DNA of 12,784 bases from Ectocarpus siliculosus (lineage: Eukaryota > Sar > Phaeophyceae > Ectocarpales > Ectocarpaceae), in contig FN648824.1 of NCBI GenBank assembly GCA_000310025.1, forward strand, positions 1-12,784, in the 5' to 3' direction. This document shows, one piece after another, positions 1 through 9,441 of the stretch (position 1 is its first letter; the number at the start of each line of letters is the position of its first letter). A program made the position numbers and the translations under genes. The notes under the pieces were generated by a model. The model saw only the letters and a program-made list of their open reading frames with translations, did no database searches and had not been told where the DNA came from.

Positions 1-2448
1 GAGTAAGAACGAATATGTGATGATAATGTGGTTGGGGGGGAAATTCAAATGGGAGATTTGACGTCCCATTATATTGGTGAAGTGGATTTGATGATCAATG
101 GCATGCGAAGGCAAGTCAGGTCCACCGACGGGTTGGAGGAGCACGAAGGTAGTGACCTCTTTGTTGTGAGTTGTTCTTCCCGACATGGTGCATGATCTGC
201 TTTGTTACGTGTGGGGTGTATTGTGGACGTACCGGGGCCATGCAGTCGACCAACAGGGATACCGAAAAAAAAACGTGCTCCGTACGTAGCAAGAAAGGGC
301 AACCGGAGAGCATGGCACTCGTGGTGGCGAAATAGCACGGGAGTAGATGGTGAGGCAGTGGCAGTAATGACGCGGGGCACGACCGGGAACTCACGTTTCT
401 GTTGTTCTCTGTCGCGCTCCGTTTCCCTTTCGTCGAAGGCGTGGAAGTCTGTGAAGGTTGGTCCACGGATGCATTCTGTCGATACGGAGGAATGAACGGG
501 CATTTGTGGAAGGTTCGGCAATAGAAGTGAATGCAGGGCCCGGTCATATTGCAGTTGCGTCAAGCGTAACGAACGATGGAAAGCGGGAAGTGAGGGTTAT
601 TCCAAGAACGGTGTCATTCTGCATGTGTCATAGTGGGTAGGGGGATATGCGTGCACGCAGGGGTCGATGCAGGAGGAAGGGAAACGCGTTGGACCATATA
701 TTGCTGACGAGGACAATAATTCGATGTAAGGCAACAACGTACGCATGGGCGGAGGTAGTGGTTATGATACGAATAACCCGAAAACAGGATAACAACTTTA
801 CAAAGAAAGGACGATTGAATATTGGGACCGGAAGGTTGGAGTCCGTTGTTCGTGCAGTACGAAATATTATACCGGTGGTCGGTGTCGATTGAAGTCAATT
901 AGGGCGACATGCAGTCGATGGGTATCGAAAGCTATACCACCACCAATGGGGCAGGGATTGGGGCGGCAGGTGATGCGTTCTAACTCCACGACAAATTTAT
1001 AGGCAACGCATGTATGCAGATACATAGTAGTGTGTGATGTAGGGAATACAGATAGTCCAACCACAATAGCAATACCGAGCAGGAGCTATTGTCGTTTACC
1101 TTGCCGTAGATCAATAATCAATGGTATTGTTGCGGCAATACCAATGTAATGTAGAATATTGTAAGTTTTCGACTCTACAAAAATATTCGGAGCAGCTGGC
1201 CGGCGATTGTCGAAGTTGAGAAGTTTTGAAGGGTTTTTGAACCGATAGAGGTCGATGTCGATCTCGTCAACACCACGACAGGATGCTGGTACACACTTCA
1301 TTCTACGAATTCATGTGCGCGGTCGGTCATAGAGGTTGTTGCAGTCCGACGTTCGACGGCCAGAAAGGTTCACAAGTTTTGGGAGTGGATGTCGGGCGAC
1401 AGGTTTGGTATTTGGGGGACACACGTACACCTGATCCCTGCAGGCGCGACATCCGTACATCGCTAATGATCGCCCAAGACGACGTAGGGCAGGTGGCGTG
1501 CGCACGGTGTTTTCATGGTACGAACACCTGAAGCTGCTGGCATGAGGAGGAGTAAAATGTTGGATGATGGTTGGATTTGTGGGCATGGGCTCACGTCGTT
1601 CATGTGTTTTGCTGTAAGGATGACAGGGCGATGGTTCACATGGCAGCATGTCTAGAGTCAGGGATGAAAAACGCGACCGTGTCATAGAATATCATACCCG
1701 TTGGAGGTTCGGTGTTGTGTCGCACGGGAAGCACAGAACGCGCACATGAATTAGAGCTAGCAATGTTCGGTTGGAGACGGGGGCCGAGAAATGTCGTTGT
1801 GGTCGAAGTTCCTGGACGCGCCATGGGCAAGGTTGAGGCTGTTGGAAAAACGGAGGACTACGCACGCATGCGCGCGACAAAGAAAATACTTAGAAAAAAA
1901 ACGAATCTTGCGGAACGCCGTAAGTTGCTTTGTGGACGGTATCTACGTGCTAAACGTACTCACGTGGGGATGGCGGACCTTGCCCTTCCCGTTCCTGGGG
2001 GAGGTTGTATTTTTGGTTGGAGTCGCTCCCGTGCTGGCGGTGGCGAAGGCGGCCTAAACAGGACGTCGAGGCGTGAACGAAGAAGGGAAGGAGGGACGGA
2101 CACAGGGTGAGTAATCTTCGGCTTTGAGTAAGGGTGTGCAAAGTAGACAAATTCGTTTGAAGAGGTTTTCACAAAATCTATCAGCGGTGTCCGCTTCGCA
2201 AGAAGACGGTAGGGAAGGTGGGTGTAGAAGGTATGGAGGTGGTAACGTATGAGTCGTGTTCGGGCCGTGTCTTGGGGGAAGGCGTGATCATGGGCTTCTA
2301 CGTGGTCGCGTGAAGGCAAGACGCACGAATGGGTCGGCGGGCGCTGGTATTGTGTTAAAACGTTGCGAGGAAACGGCAAGAGTACCTTTGCTTTGGCGCT
2401 GGGAGTGCGCTTGCCACGCGTCGTAGGAGCCATGTCGATGTCGTGGAC
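1..2448. other. Gene-free G-rich region
   Basis: I see no recognisable gene here. Open frames of up to about 160 codons occur on both strands, but their translations are low-complexity or basic-rich strings with no domain I recognise and no conserved motif. The + strand has clearly more G than C throughout, with many GT/GG runs including a G7 near 35. A small hairpin lies at 1,122-1,143. Spliced or fast-evolving genes cannot be excluded by eye, but nothing supports one. Confidence 0.5.
1122..1143. repeat. Short perfect inverted repeat (hairpin)
   Basis: TGGTATTG at 1,122-1,129 pairs with CAATACCA at 1,136-1,143, giving an 8-bp perfect stem with a 6-base loop. No adjacent gene or T-run gives it a role. 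It may be a chance structure or a remnant of a small element. Confidence 0.4.
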
Positions 2449-2560
2449 GGGTGTGGGGGAGCTTGTGGGAGTGTCGGGGAGGGTTGTGGGAGGGACGTCG
2501 GGAAGAATGTCGCTGTGTCGTTGTGGGGAGGTGGGTCGGGGGGAGCGGAGGCAGGAGTCG
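2449..2560 (+). repeat. G-run tract, potential G-quadruplex region
   Basis: The + strand carries at least ten runs of three or more G separated by short spacers, for example GGGTGTGGGGG, GGGGAGGGTTGTGGGAGGG and GGTGGGTCGGGGGG. Several groups of four neighbouring runs meet the usual G3+N1-7 rule for quadruplex formation. The minus strand reads as a C-rich, proline-coding low-complexity sequence, so apparent open frames here are compositional. Confidence 0.6.
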
Positions 2561-2623
2561 ACGGATTTCGATTACGCACCAGCCCATTAGATATGAAAAG
2601 GTAAGAATCCCGACAAAAAACGT

Positions 2624-2712
2624 GGATCATTCGTTTTAAACCACGAAGGAAAATATATCGTTATAGGATCATTCGTTTTATACCTCATTATACAATCGTA
2701 GCATATATCGTT
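2624..2712. repeat. AT-rich short direct repeats
   Basis: The 15-mer GGATCATTCGTTTTA occurs at 2,624-2,638 and again at 2,666-2,680, 42 bases apart. A second word, ATATATCGTT, occurs at 2,653-2,662 and 2,703-2,712. The block is distinctly AT-rich between the G-rich region on its left and the Helitron fragment on its right. It lies just downstream, in the minus direction, of the point where the Helitron coding sequence stops. It could be part of the Helitron, or of unrelated sequence joined at a truncation breakpoint. Confidence 0.55.
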
Positions 2713-2729
2713 CCACATGTGAATCGATC

Positions 2730-3398
2730 TCACCTCCCTTGGACGGACAAGAGATGGTCACCGAATTGTTTTTTGAGTTCACCATCCTCCACGTTGAGCG
2801 AGGCGAAGTTGCATCGGCAGTTATACATCCTCGATTCCTTCCTGAACCTCTGCGCTGATGGCTCCGGAGAATCGTACAATTCTTTCAATGAAGGGGGTAG
2901 TGGCGGCAGTCGCGGGAGGATGCACTTCCCATTCTTGCAACAAATGCCCTTGGACTCTTTAGCGAACAGTTTGGCGCCACAATGCCGGCAAGGATCTCCG
3001 GTCTGCGCTGTGATGCCCTGGTCTCGTCGCGTCTCCTCCAAGGCTCGCTGGCGGTCTCCAACAATGGCTCGTAGTGAGGTGGAGTCGTCCTCGGCGTGAA
3101 AGATGTCGTTGAAGGGCAACCCCCTTTTGTTGTTGATGACGGTCGCTCTACGCCGTCGACGTGCGGCGTTGAGCTGTTGTGCTCTGTCGGCATGGTGAGT
3201 TGTACGACGGCTGTTGATGGCCTCTGCCGACGCGGAATATTGTGCTCTACGATGGGCGTTGAGGGCATCGGCGGAGGCAGCACGCTGAGCCCCTCGACGC
3301 GTGTTTATGTCGGTGGCGTTGACAACTCGGTACCGGCGGTTCCTTGTGCTTGTGTCTTCTCGACGGCGGTTGTTGCCGCGATCTCTTGGATCAGTCAT
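2730..3398 (-). CDS. Helitron Rep/helicase protein, N-terminal fragment (truncated)
   Basis: This 222-residue frame matches the N-terminal portion of eukaryotic Helitron transposases, which are rolling-circle Rep-helicases of well over 1,000 residues. Residues 21-79 hold four imperfect basic repeats, each starting with RR and ending near IN or LN. Residues 137-159 hold the zinc-type motif CRHCGAKLFAKESKGICC followed by GKC. A proline-rich PRLPPLPPSLKEL block follows, then FRKESRMYN and NFASL, the conserved lead-in to the Rep region. The usual continuation (HRIGSL-like block, HUH Rep nuclease, helicase) is missing. The frame ends at a TGA immediately after FGDHLLSVQG. That TGA lies inside AG/GTGAGA, a good 5' splice-site sequence, so the stop may be intronic, but I find no following exon within the lower coordinates. 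The start at 3,398 is the first ATG before the repeats. It is probably a 5' remnant of a dead Helitron. Family recognition is from memory of the motif pattern, without a database search. Confidence 0.8.
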   Translation of the reverse strand: MTDPRDRGNNRRREDTSTRNRRYRVVNATDINTRRGAQRAASADALNAHRRAQYSASAEAINSRRTTHHADRAQQLNAARRRRRATVINNKRGLPFNDIFHAEDDSTSLRAIVGDRQRALEETRRDQGITAQTGDPCRHCGAKLFAKESKGICCKNGKCILPRLPPLPPSLKELYDSPEPSAQRFRKESRMYNCRCNFASLNVEDGELKKQFGDHLLSVQGR

Positions 3399-4076
3399 GA
3401 GTTGGGGTGTACAGTGCGTGGTAAAGCACTGGGTTGCTGTGTGGTAGGGTTGAGCGCTAGAAACCTATTGGTGGAACTGGACGTGTGAACGACGTGCGTG
3501 TCGTCTTTCGGAATCTTTAGGAAGGCCCAATAAAAATATTCAAATTTTCCCGATTGCTGTGTCGGTGTCATACTGCTTACTTCATCAGTTGACGCTGATG
3601 TGCACCGAAAGTCGGGTCATACGAGCCTTTTTCCACACTTGGCGTCCGGCTGTTTCAACCTGATAGTATTACATGTTTGGGACACTCAGGCGCACGATTA
3701 TCGTTTTTGTTGCCCTTTGCAGTTGGCATGGACTCCAACACGTACTCGGTCTTTCCTGTAACTCCGCAGTACGCATCATCCTCACGGGATGTCTAGTGTG
3801 ATGGCAGTTGATTGAATAACCACTGCAGCCGTCCCCAAAAGATGCAAATCTTCGCGGGTACATCAAAGAAGAAAGCCATTTCAATTGGCAGCGCCTGCGA
3901 CACGTTTTTGGGTCTTCTGGTGGAGAACTACGGTGTAGTGTTGTGATGAGTTGTTCGCGTACTCACTCCAGGAGGTATATTCAATGGGTCGGACGCCGGA
4001 GGACGACGAACTGGTGGCAAACGTCCCAAATTGTCGAGGGCGATCGATAATATGAGGGTATTCCAGTTTGGTGTTT

Positions 4077-4118
4077 GGATTCGAACCCAGATGTGTGGAA
4101 GAAGTCCGGCGTGTACTA
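4077..4118 (-). promoter_or_regulatory. Possible pol III internal promoter (A and B boxes), SINE or tRNA relic
   Basis: On the minus strand, GGTTCGAATCC at 4,087-4,077 is an exact match to the tRNA/SINE B box GGTTCGANNCC. Upstream, TAGTACACGCCGG at 4,118-4,106 resembles the A box (TRGYNNA... then GG), with its start 31 bases before the B box. I tried to fold a tRNA. The T-stem forms only about three of five pairs and no acceptor stem is found, so this is not an intact tRNA. It is either a degenerate tRNA-derived SINE head or a chance match. Confidence 0.25.
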
Positions 4119-4295
4119 ACAAATTTAATGTGAAATAGACTACAGGTTACCGTGTTCTTCTTTTCCAACTTTTCTTTTGTCATCCTATCTATGTGACGTC
4201 ACGAAGTGGTACATGTTGCCATTCATTTTATCCTTTCCTGCGTCTCCGGGGTAAAATCGTTAAAAAAAATAACGGAACATGGACTTCGTAAAGAT

Positions 4296-4312
4296 CCACC
4301 GGCCTCCGGTGG
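4296..4312. repeat. Perfect hairpin with 3-base loop
   Basis: CCACCGG (4,296-4,302) and CCGGTGG (4,306-4,312) form a 7-bp GC-rich stem around CCT. I checked whether it could be a Helitron 3'-terminal hairpin. No CTRR tetranucleotide follows at the expected distance on either strand, so that reading is not supported. Its role is unknown. Confidence 0.45.
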
Positions 4313-4480
4313 TGTCAAACAAAAATGTCAACCTGAAGTTGTCCTGCTGTGAAGCAAAAACAGATATATATATATCGACTTATCTACATGTATATGCATG
4401 GACGCGTTTTTTTTTGTCGTTGTTGCACGGACACTTGCTTGCATAGTCGCCGCTGTATGTATCGGACGGGGTAGGGCGTA

Positions 4481-4550
4481 GAAAATACCGTCACAACACA
4501 GCTAACTCCACACTCTTACGACCATGATCAGTCGGCGTCTCGTCGATACG
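4481..4550 (+). repeat. Diverged local repeat, copy 1
   Basis: The core ATACCGTCACAACACA followed by AGTCGGCGTCT and a GTCNATAC end aligns over about 66 bases with copy 3 at 5,415-5,482, with roughly 70 percent identity by eye. It also aligns more weakly with copy 2 at 5,013-5,076. All copies are in the same orientation. No open gene is associated with it. Read on the minus strand, the core encodes LCCDGIF, which is also seen in copy 3. Confidence 0.6.
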
Positions 4551-4823
4551 ATAGTCGCAGGTGGGCATGATGAAGGTCGCGACCCGTCCCCCGCCGTTCG
4601 ATGTAAAATTATAAAAGCAAAAGTTGGACTGCGTAAAGATACGGCGGTCTTCTTGGCAGTGCCAAAGGACAATGGAAAAATGCCGCAGGGGACATACATG
4701 TCCCTATATGCTGTCTGGGAAATCGTAGACATACAGGTAGCTTTTTCTGACGCTATGAATTCATTGCTAATCTGACTCTGACTCTTACCTATGACAGAGA
4801 TGGATTCGTTGTGTCATATTCAG

Positions 4824-4865
4824 AAAAAAAAACAATTGCATCATGTCGCAAAAAAAAAAAAAAAA
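4824..4865 (+). repeat. A9 and A16 homopolymer runs
   Basis: A9 lies at 4,824-4,832 and A16 at 4,850-4,865. Such runs could be retroposed poly(A) tails, simple repeats, or the inner edge of a small inverted-repeat element. They face a T16 run at 5,511-5,526 of the same length. Confidence 0.7.
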
Positions 4866-5012
4866 GGTGAGCGGAATAAAAATAAATAGAACACCGTATC
4901 CTCTGTTGTTGCGGGCACGTTTGCTGCACAACCAACACGGGAACCCAAACCACTCTCGTCTTCCAGCGTAGAAGACTGCATGACGCAAGCACCGGCAGGA
5001 GAGTGCGGGAAA

Positions 5013-5076
5013 TATGCCGTGACAGCACAACTCCACTCTCCTACAACATCTATGCACAGTAGTACTACGGTCGTCG
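5013..5076 (+). repeat. Diverged local repeat, copy 2
   Basis: ATGCCGTGACAGCACAACTC followed by CTATGCACAGT aligns with copy 3 (ATGCCGTCACAACACAACTC ... CTATGTACAGT). Weaker similarity extends upstream through a GCACCGGCAG/GCGCTGGCAG block. The minus-strand reading is ELCCHGIF, against ELCCDGIF in copy 3. The copy spacing is about 528 bases from copy 1 and about 402 bases to copy 3, so the array is not regular. Confidence 0.55.
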
Positions 5077-5414
5077 GAGCACCATATATGTGGAAGATCT
5101 CGGGGGGGTCCTCCCGCGCAATAACGACAACGTCGCGAGAGCCCTGCGTGTGTATCTGTCGTCGATACACGAAGCAGCCGCACGACACAAGAACGGATGT
5201 TTACATCGCGTTGTAGTATGGTTAGCCGTGGCAGGAAGTATCCCATCCAGTTGGTCTGTAGTAAAAACACAGCAGCACGGTAGTCGAGCTATGCATGCAA
5301 TTTTTTGCTGTGGCTGCAGGCATATTTTTGCCTCCACAACTCGAGAATCCCACTGCTGTATCTCGACCTACAAGACTCCAAACAACAAAGCAGCGCTGGC
5401 AGAAGTGCGTCGAA

Positions 5415-5482
5415 GATGCCGTCACAACACAACTCAGTCGACACTCGCCAACTTCTATGTACAGTCGGCGTCTGGTCCATAC
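5415..5482 (+). repeat. Diverged local repeat, copy 3
   Basis: This is the best-preserved comparison unit: ATGCCGTCACAACACAACTC ... CTATGTACAGTCGGCGTCTG. It matches copy 1 on its right half (CAGTCGGCGTCT) and copy 2 on its left and central parts. It ends shortly before the T16 run at 5,511. The three copies together suggest an old tandem or dispersed family rather than a gene. Confidence 0.6.
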
Positions 5483-5510
5483 CGCTGTACGAAAAAAATT
5501 ATCATAGCCA

Positions 5511-5526
5511 TTTTTTTTTTTTTTTT
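5511..5526 (+). repeat. T16 homopolymer run
   Basis: Sixteen consecutive T follow the third local repeat. Just downstream at 5,544-5,583 is GTCACGTCACGACGACCATCC then a TATA repeat, a segment with a relative at 10,462-10,499. On the minus strand the run could be a poly(A) tail of a small retroposed element. Confidence 0.75.
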
Positions 5527-5543
5527 CATACTAATAACAAGAA

Positions 5544-5583
5544 ATGTGTCACGTCACGACGACCATCCTGTAAGTATATATAT
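5544..5583 (+). repeat. Repeat segment shared with 10,462-10,499
   Basis: ATGTGTCACGTCACGACGAC-CATCCTGTAAG-TATATATA aligns with ATGAGTCACGACACGACCAC-CATCCCAAGAATATATAT at 10,462-10,499, with about 33 of 40 positions matching by eye and one small gap. Both copies are on the + strand. An ATGCATGCAA word also lies upstream of each (near 5,290 and 10,080). The likely explanation is two members of one dispersed repeat family. Confidence 0.5.
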
Positions 5584-5599
5584 AACATGATACTCCAGC

Positions 5600-6724
5600 A
5601 ACGGGAATGTCCTGGATACTGCAACACACATGCATGCACTATCCACTCACTTCAAAGGGCGGTTCCTCGGACCGTCTCGTGGAAGGCCGGCGCGTGCATG
5701 AGCAATCCCGCCCACTTGTCGTACTTACACGTGAACACAACCCTGCCCACCCCCCTTCACGTCTTTGTTTTACGGCCATGCTCTTCTTGCGGCACCGCCC
5801 ACAGCCTGACCCTTGCCGACCCACGCGCAGCCGTCCGCGCAGAGGAAGACGCGCGGTCAACGAAGAGTTAGACGATGCCGGGATCATCGTGAAACATTTT
5901 CTCCGGGCCCAAGAAGCAAGCCAACTCTTTTTCACCCTGTGTCTGTCGTTTCGCGGAGTCGCCGTGAGGTACATGCTCCCCTGACGGTGGATGCAACTGG
6001 CGAAAACATTACCGGACAGGGAGCGGAAATTTCCGGTGGTTGGTTAAAATATATTCCTCGCAACCTTCATTGTTACTGCCCCACTCGTGTCTGGAGGAAT
6101 AACGGAGTACACAAAAATCCTTGGTGTACTGTGCTGCGGAGAGAGAGTCCACTGCCATATGCACACGCGAAAAGGAACATAGCAGTAGTTCAGCAGAATG
6201 TCTACATGTAGCGGAAACTACAGTATAATGCTCAACAACAAGATTTGTGCGCCCGACATTGCAGTGTCTGAGATGGGCAGCATGTTCCACCGATATGTCA
6301 TTAGACGGGGGAGGGTCATCTGCCTTGCGTCTCCCGGTCTCCCAGGGATCGTCCCATGTGCACCCCAGTCAAGGCAAGATGATGCTGTCACGAGAACAAC
6401 ATGAAACGTTAATGCCGGCGCGTAACACATTAACGAAGGGCCATCTCCACCTAGAGGTTGTGCGCCTGATGTTCCAGCACCTGCATCCAGCTTCAAAAAA
6501 GTAATTGCTGTCGAAATGGCAACTGGGACCCGTCCGCCGTCTCGAGGACTCGCGCGGTCCTCACCCCCCGGACCCTTATTGGACAATTAGCCGCCACACT
6601 ACATCGAAGCTTCACCCGCTGGTTGGGTCCCACCCACTTGCCCACTTGAACTTGGGGTCAGATACCGGCTCTGTACACGAGTATAGAAGTAGGCTCTTTA
6701 TTTGTCTCTTCGGGCGACTAAGTT
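5600..6724. other. Gene-free C-rich region
   Basis: I see no recognisable gene. Between about 5,640 and 5,900 the + strand is strongly C-rich and all frames give compositionally biased peptides. Neither strand contains a domain, zinc motif or transposase signature that I recognise. Confidence 0.45.
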
Positions 6725-6725
6725 T

Positions 6726-6801
<76 letters not shown>

Positions 6802-6815
6802 CCTCCCTCCCTCCC
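6725..6815 (+). repeat. Compound microsatellite (CT)n-(AT)n-(CT)n-(CCCT)n
   Basis: A CT run (6,726-6,748) passes into an AT run (6,748-6,758), a second CT run (about 6,762-6,796) and then CCCT repeats to about 6,815. Open frames crossing it encode only Leu-Ser or Arg-Glu dipeptide strings and are not genes. The polypurine/polypyrimidine mirror character could allow triplex DNA. Confidence 0.95.
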
Positions 6816-9227
6816 CGCACCACCACCGGTAACTTCCTCTGTCCATACCTGTATATTCCCTCGGACAGTCGTCTGCTGTAGGGCATGAAGAGGTACGTGT
6901 GTACACACGACAGAAGAACGGGCCCGGGGAAAAGAAACGTCAAAAATGGGTGAGCCTCCTTTTCTTGGTTTGGGCAGAAAGACCAGCACGCAAATTGCCC
7001 GATATATTTTTCCTTTGGTCCGTCGCATCATGCCGACTATCGTATTTCATTGTATTATTATTTCTGTCTGAGAAAACAACACACCCTAACGGCAGCAGCA
7101 GTGGTGGTTGGGTACAGAGCATTCGGCAGCGGCGCTAAGGCGCGGAGGGCACCGCGAAAAAGTCCTTAGGGTTACCCCTCTTTCTATCCTCTGTACCATA
7201 AGGTACGTAATGGACGTGTTATGAATCTACATGCTTCCCCATCAACCCCTTGTTTCTTGGGACTGGGGGTATGGCACGATCACCACGTATGTGTCTTATT
7301 GGGACGTTTTTCAATATGTGGCCGGCATTGAGCTGGGTCTCTTGTCCCTGTTATTTTATTCTGGTGGAAATGGAGACTCTGTTCACTGTCGTACCCTATC
7401 CGCATTTTACCGGCAGCAGAAGTCTGGAGTAGCAGTTGGAGGCGATCGCTGATCGGTTGGAAATCGATTACAAAAACCCCAAAAGCTCACACCTTCTGTT
7501 ATCCCCGCGCAACCCATAACCACTGCCGTACCTCCGGGTCTCCATCCGTACATAGGTCTCATTCCGTGCGCAGGATGGATACCTTTGGGGTATTCGTTGC
7601 GGGGCTCCGTGGCACACGATGGGTGAAATGCGGGAGCCGCCCTCCACGTGACCTGGGGGCGGCGCCGTGCATCCGACGAACGATCAGCCAATAGGAAGTG
7701 TTGAGCGATCGAGGGGCGCGATGAACAGGGTTCATTCATTGGTTGGTTGGAAAACGGGGCTCCGGTGGCACGCGGTGAGCACAAACAGCACGGATCTGTA
7801 TCTGGGCTAGAGAGAGGAAAGGGCATCTGCTCGGAAAGCAAGCCAGCGAGTAGGCGGCGACTCGAGACTCTTTGAGGAAAGCTATGTCAGGCTTGGGGAC
7901 AGCAGGTAGGTATGGTACACTTATAGGTATAGCAGCAGTAGCAGCATTCGAATCTTGCACCAATAGGTAGGGTTAAGACTGAATCCGGAAAGTATAAATA
8001 GTTGCACCACGCCAGGGGGATCGGCAGAATGGGTGAATAGTAAGGTGTACTGATGTATGTCCTGTGAGCACTGCTTATTATAAGCGTGTTTCTTGGGTTG
8101 ATCCGCGTCAATGTCTCCCAGCGGGTCTCTATGCATATTAATGCATGTATTTTTATTTCCCTTGTTATTGACTTGTATCAACCTTCTTCGGCGGATCACC
8201 CTGCAGTTCGACCCGACACCCACTGCTGTACCTAGCGCAAACCATGGATAATAATCAATGGAAATGATGCAATACGATACCTACTATGCGACAAACGTTA
8301 GCGTGAGTGCTACAGCATCGTGCATGTAATCCTTCACTCTCGATATTCACGGTCACACACACCGTAGTCATGACCACACCGGGCACCGGCAGTACGTTAG
8401 CGTAGACTCCGTTGTGCGTTATCTCTGCTCTCCTACGCGCAAGCGGGACCCGGGTTGGTCACATGTTGCGGATGCTGTAATTGCCCTGTAGTGGTATTTT
8501 CCGTGTGGCTCTGACAGTAGTAGGCAGATATTGGATCTGGAAATAAGAGAGGACATACTGTATGCATAGTCTATATGAAAGGACGTAATCTCTGCTCCAG
8601 GTATGATACATACTGCGTGTATCCGTACGCACATCGCTCGTCATCATATGCGGCAAGTGTCGTGGGCTGCCTCTTGGTCTCTCTGCTGGCCTTTACGGCG
8701 GAGGTTTAATTTAACTTTCGGGAGGCACGCCAAATATCTAACGGCACACAAGGCTATCGTCTACTAGCGGGCATGTAGTAACATACTGAAGGCAATCGAT
8801 ATTTTCGGTACGCGAAGTTATCGGAGCTGTGAAGTACGCTTGGTCGTGGCCGGCCTATATGTGGCCATGTAAGGAGAATGATTGGCCGCCCGGCCCCCCT
8901 GTGGGGCGGTCGGTCAGTATGTGTGGGATGGGGTCTAAGGTTTGATAGGCAGAACGAAATAAGGGTAGGTTTTGGAACCGGTGTGGGTCCACACTACCGT
9001 ACCTCCGTTGCGTAGATAATCGTGTGTTCTTCGTGGTGGTGTTGCGGACGTACATTCGGTCGATGCACCCACCCCTGAAATAGAGACCGTCAACGATGCG
9101 TACACACTGCTGTAGACCAAGAGCGACCAATCTCAACGTGCGTACAAAGCGTCGGTAGCGGTTCTTCAACACAATGGCCTTCTGCCAGCAGCATACAAGC
9201 GAGGGAAGCTGAGTGCACGTCCACACG
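6816..9227. other. Gene-free region
   Basis: I recognise nothing coding across about 2.4 kb. Frames of 70 to 150 codons exist on both strands, but their peptides show no family motifs. A GC-rich imperfect hairpin is visible near 8,884-8,911 (CCGCCC pairing with GGGCGG). No tRNA, terminal inverted repeats or long direct repeats were found by eye. Confidence 0.45.
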
Positions 9228-9254
9228 GCAGCACCAGCAGCACCAGCAGCACCA
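9228..9254 (+). repeat. Three tandem 9-bp repeats (GCAGCACCA)3
   Basis: GCAGCACCA is repeated three times exactly. The minus-strand frames crossing it show alanine- or cysteine/tryptophan-rich periodic peptides that come from the repeat and not from a conserved protein. Confidence 0.9.
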
Positions 9255-9441
9255 AGTGCAGCAGTAGGTGGTTGATGATGAATGAGAGTTTTCGTCCGCC
9301 CCAAACAACAGTAAAACTCAACCGTGTTCCCCTACATAGCAGAGAGCCCTGGATACATGTACAGTGGCAACGGTGGCGTCGGTGTGATGGTTTACGTCCC
9401 AGCCACATCCATTCGTAACCGTAAGGGATTTTGGCCCTCCC

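Larger units (their letters stand above)
3399..4480. other. Non-coding stretch with minor motifs
   Basis: I see no recognisable gene in this stretch. The part just right of the Helitron frame would be its 5' leader or upstream sequence, but I could not fix a Helitron 5' end, which should begin with TC next to an A. The stretch contains a weak tRNA-like internal promoter (4,077-4,118), a perfect 7-bp hairpin (4,296-4,312) and a short AT dinucleotide run at about 4,364-4,375. Confidence 0.5.

Noticed and set aside
2585-2592. CTAA followed by T on the minus strand as a Helitron 3' end
   Set aside because: There is no GC-rich hairpin just upstream, and a CTRR match alone is common by chance.
1960-2630. 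Proline/arginine-rich minus-strand frames
   Set aside because: They arise from the G-rich + strand composition and share no motif with any family I know. I also checked them as possible continuing Helitron exons and found no Rep or helicase motif.
4077-4150. Intact tRNA gene on the minus strand
   Set aside because: Only about three of five T-stem pairs form, and there is no matching acceptor stem at the expected distance.
4296-4312. Helitron 3'-terminal hairpin
   Set aside because: No CTRR end follows on either strand at the usual spacing.
4524-4775. An 83-codon + strand frame with a protein-like middle section
   Set aside because: I recognise no family. It overlaps repeat copy 1 at its start, and no exon structure could be supported.
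6698-7031. Arg-Glu and Leu-Ser rich open frames
   Set aside because: They are translations of the CT/CCCT microsatellite.
8131-8146. ATGCAT-ATTA-ATGCAT as an operator-like palindrome
   Set aside because: ATGCAT is itself self-complementary and recurs by chance elsewhere in the window. There is no adjacent gene.
9228-9254. CRISPR-like repeat array
   Set aside because: It is a contiguous 9-bp microsatellite without spacers.
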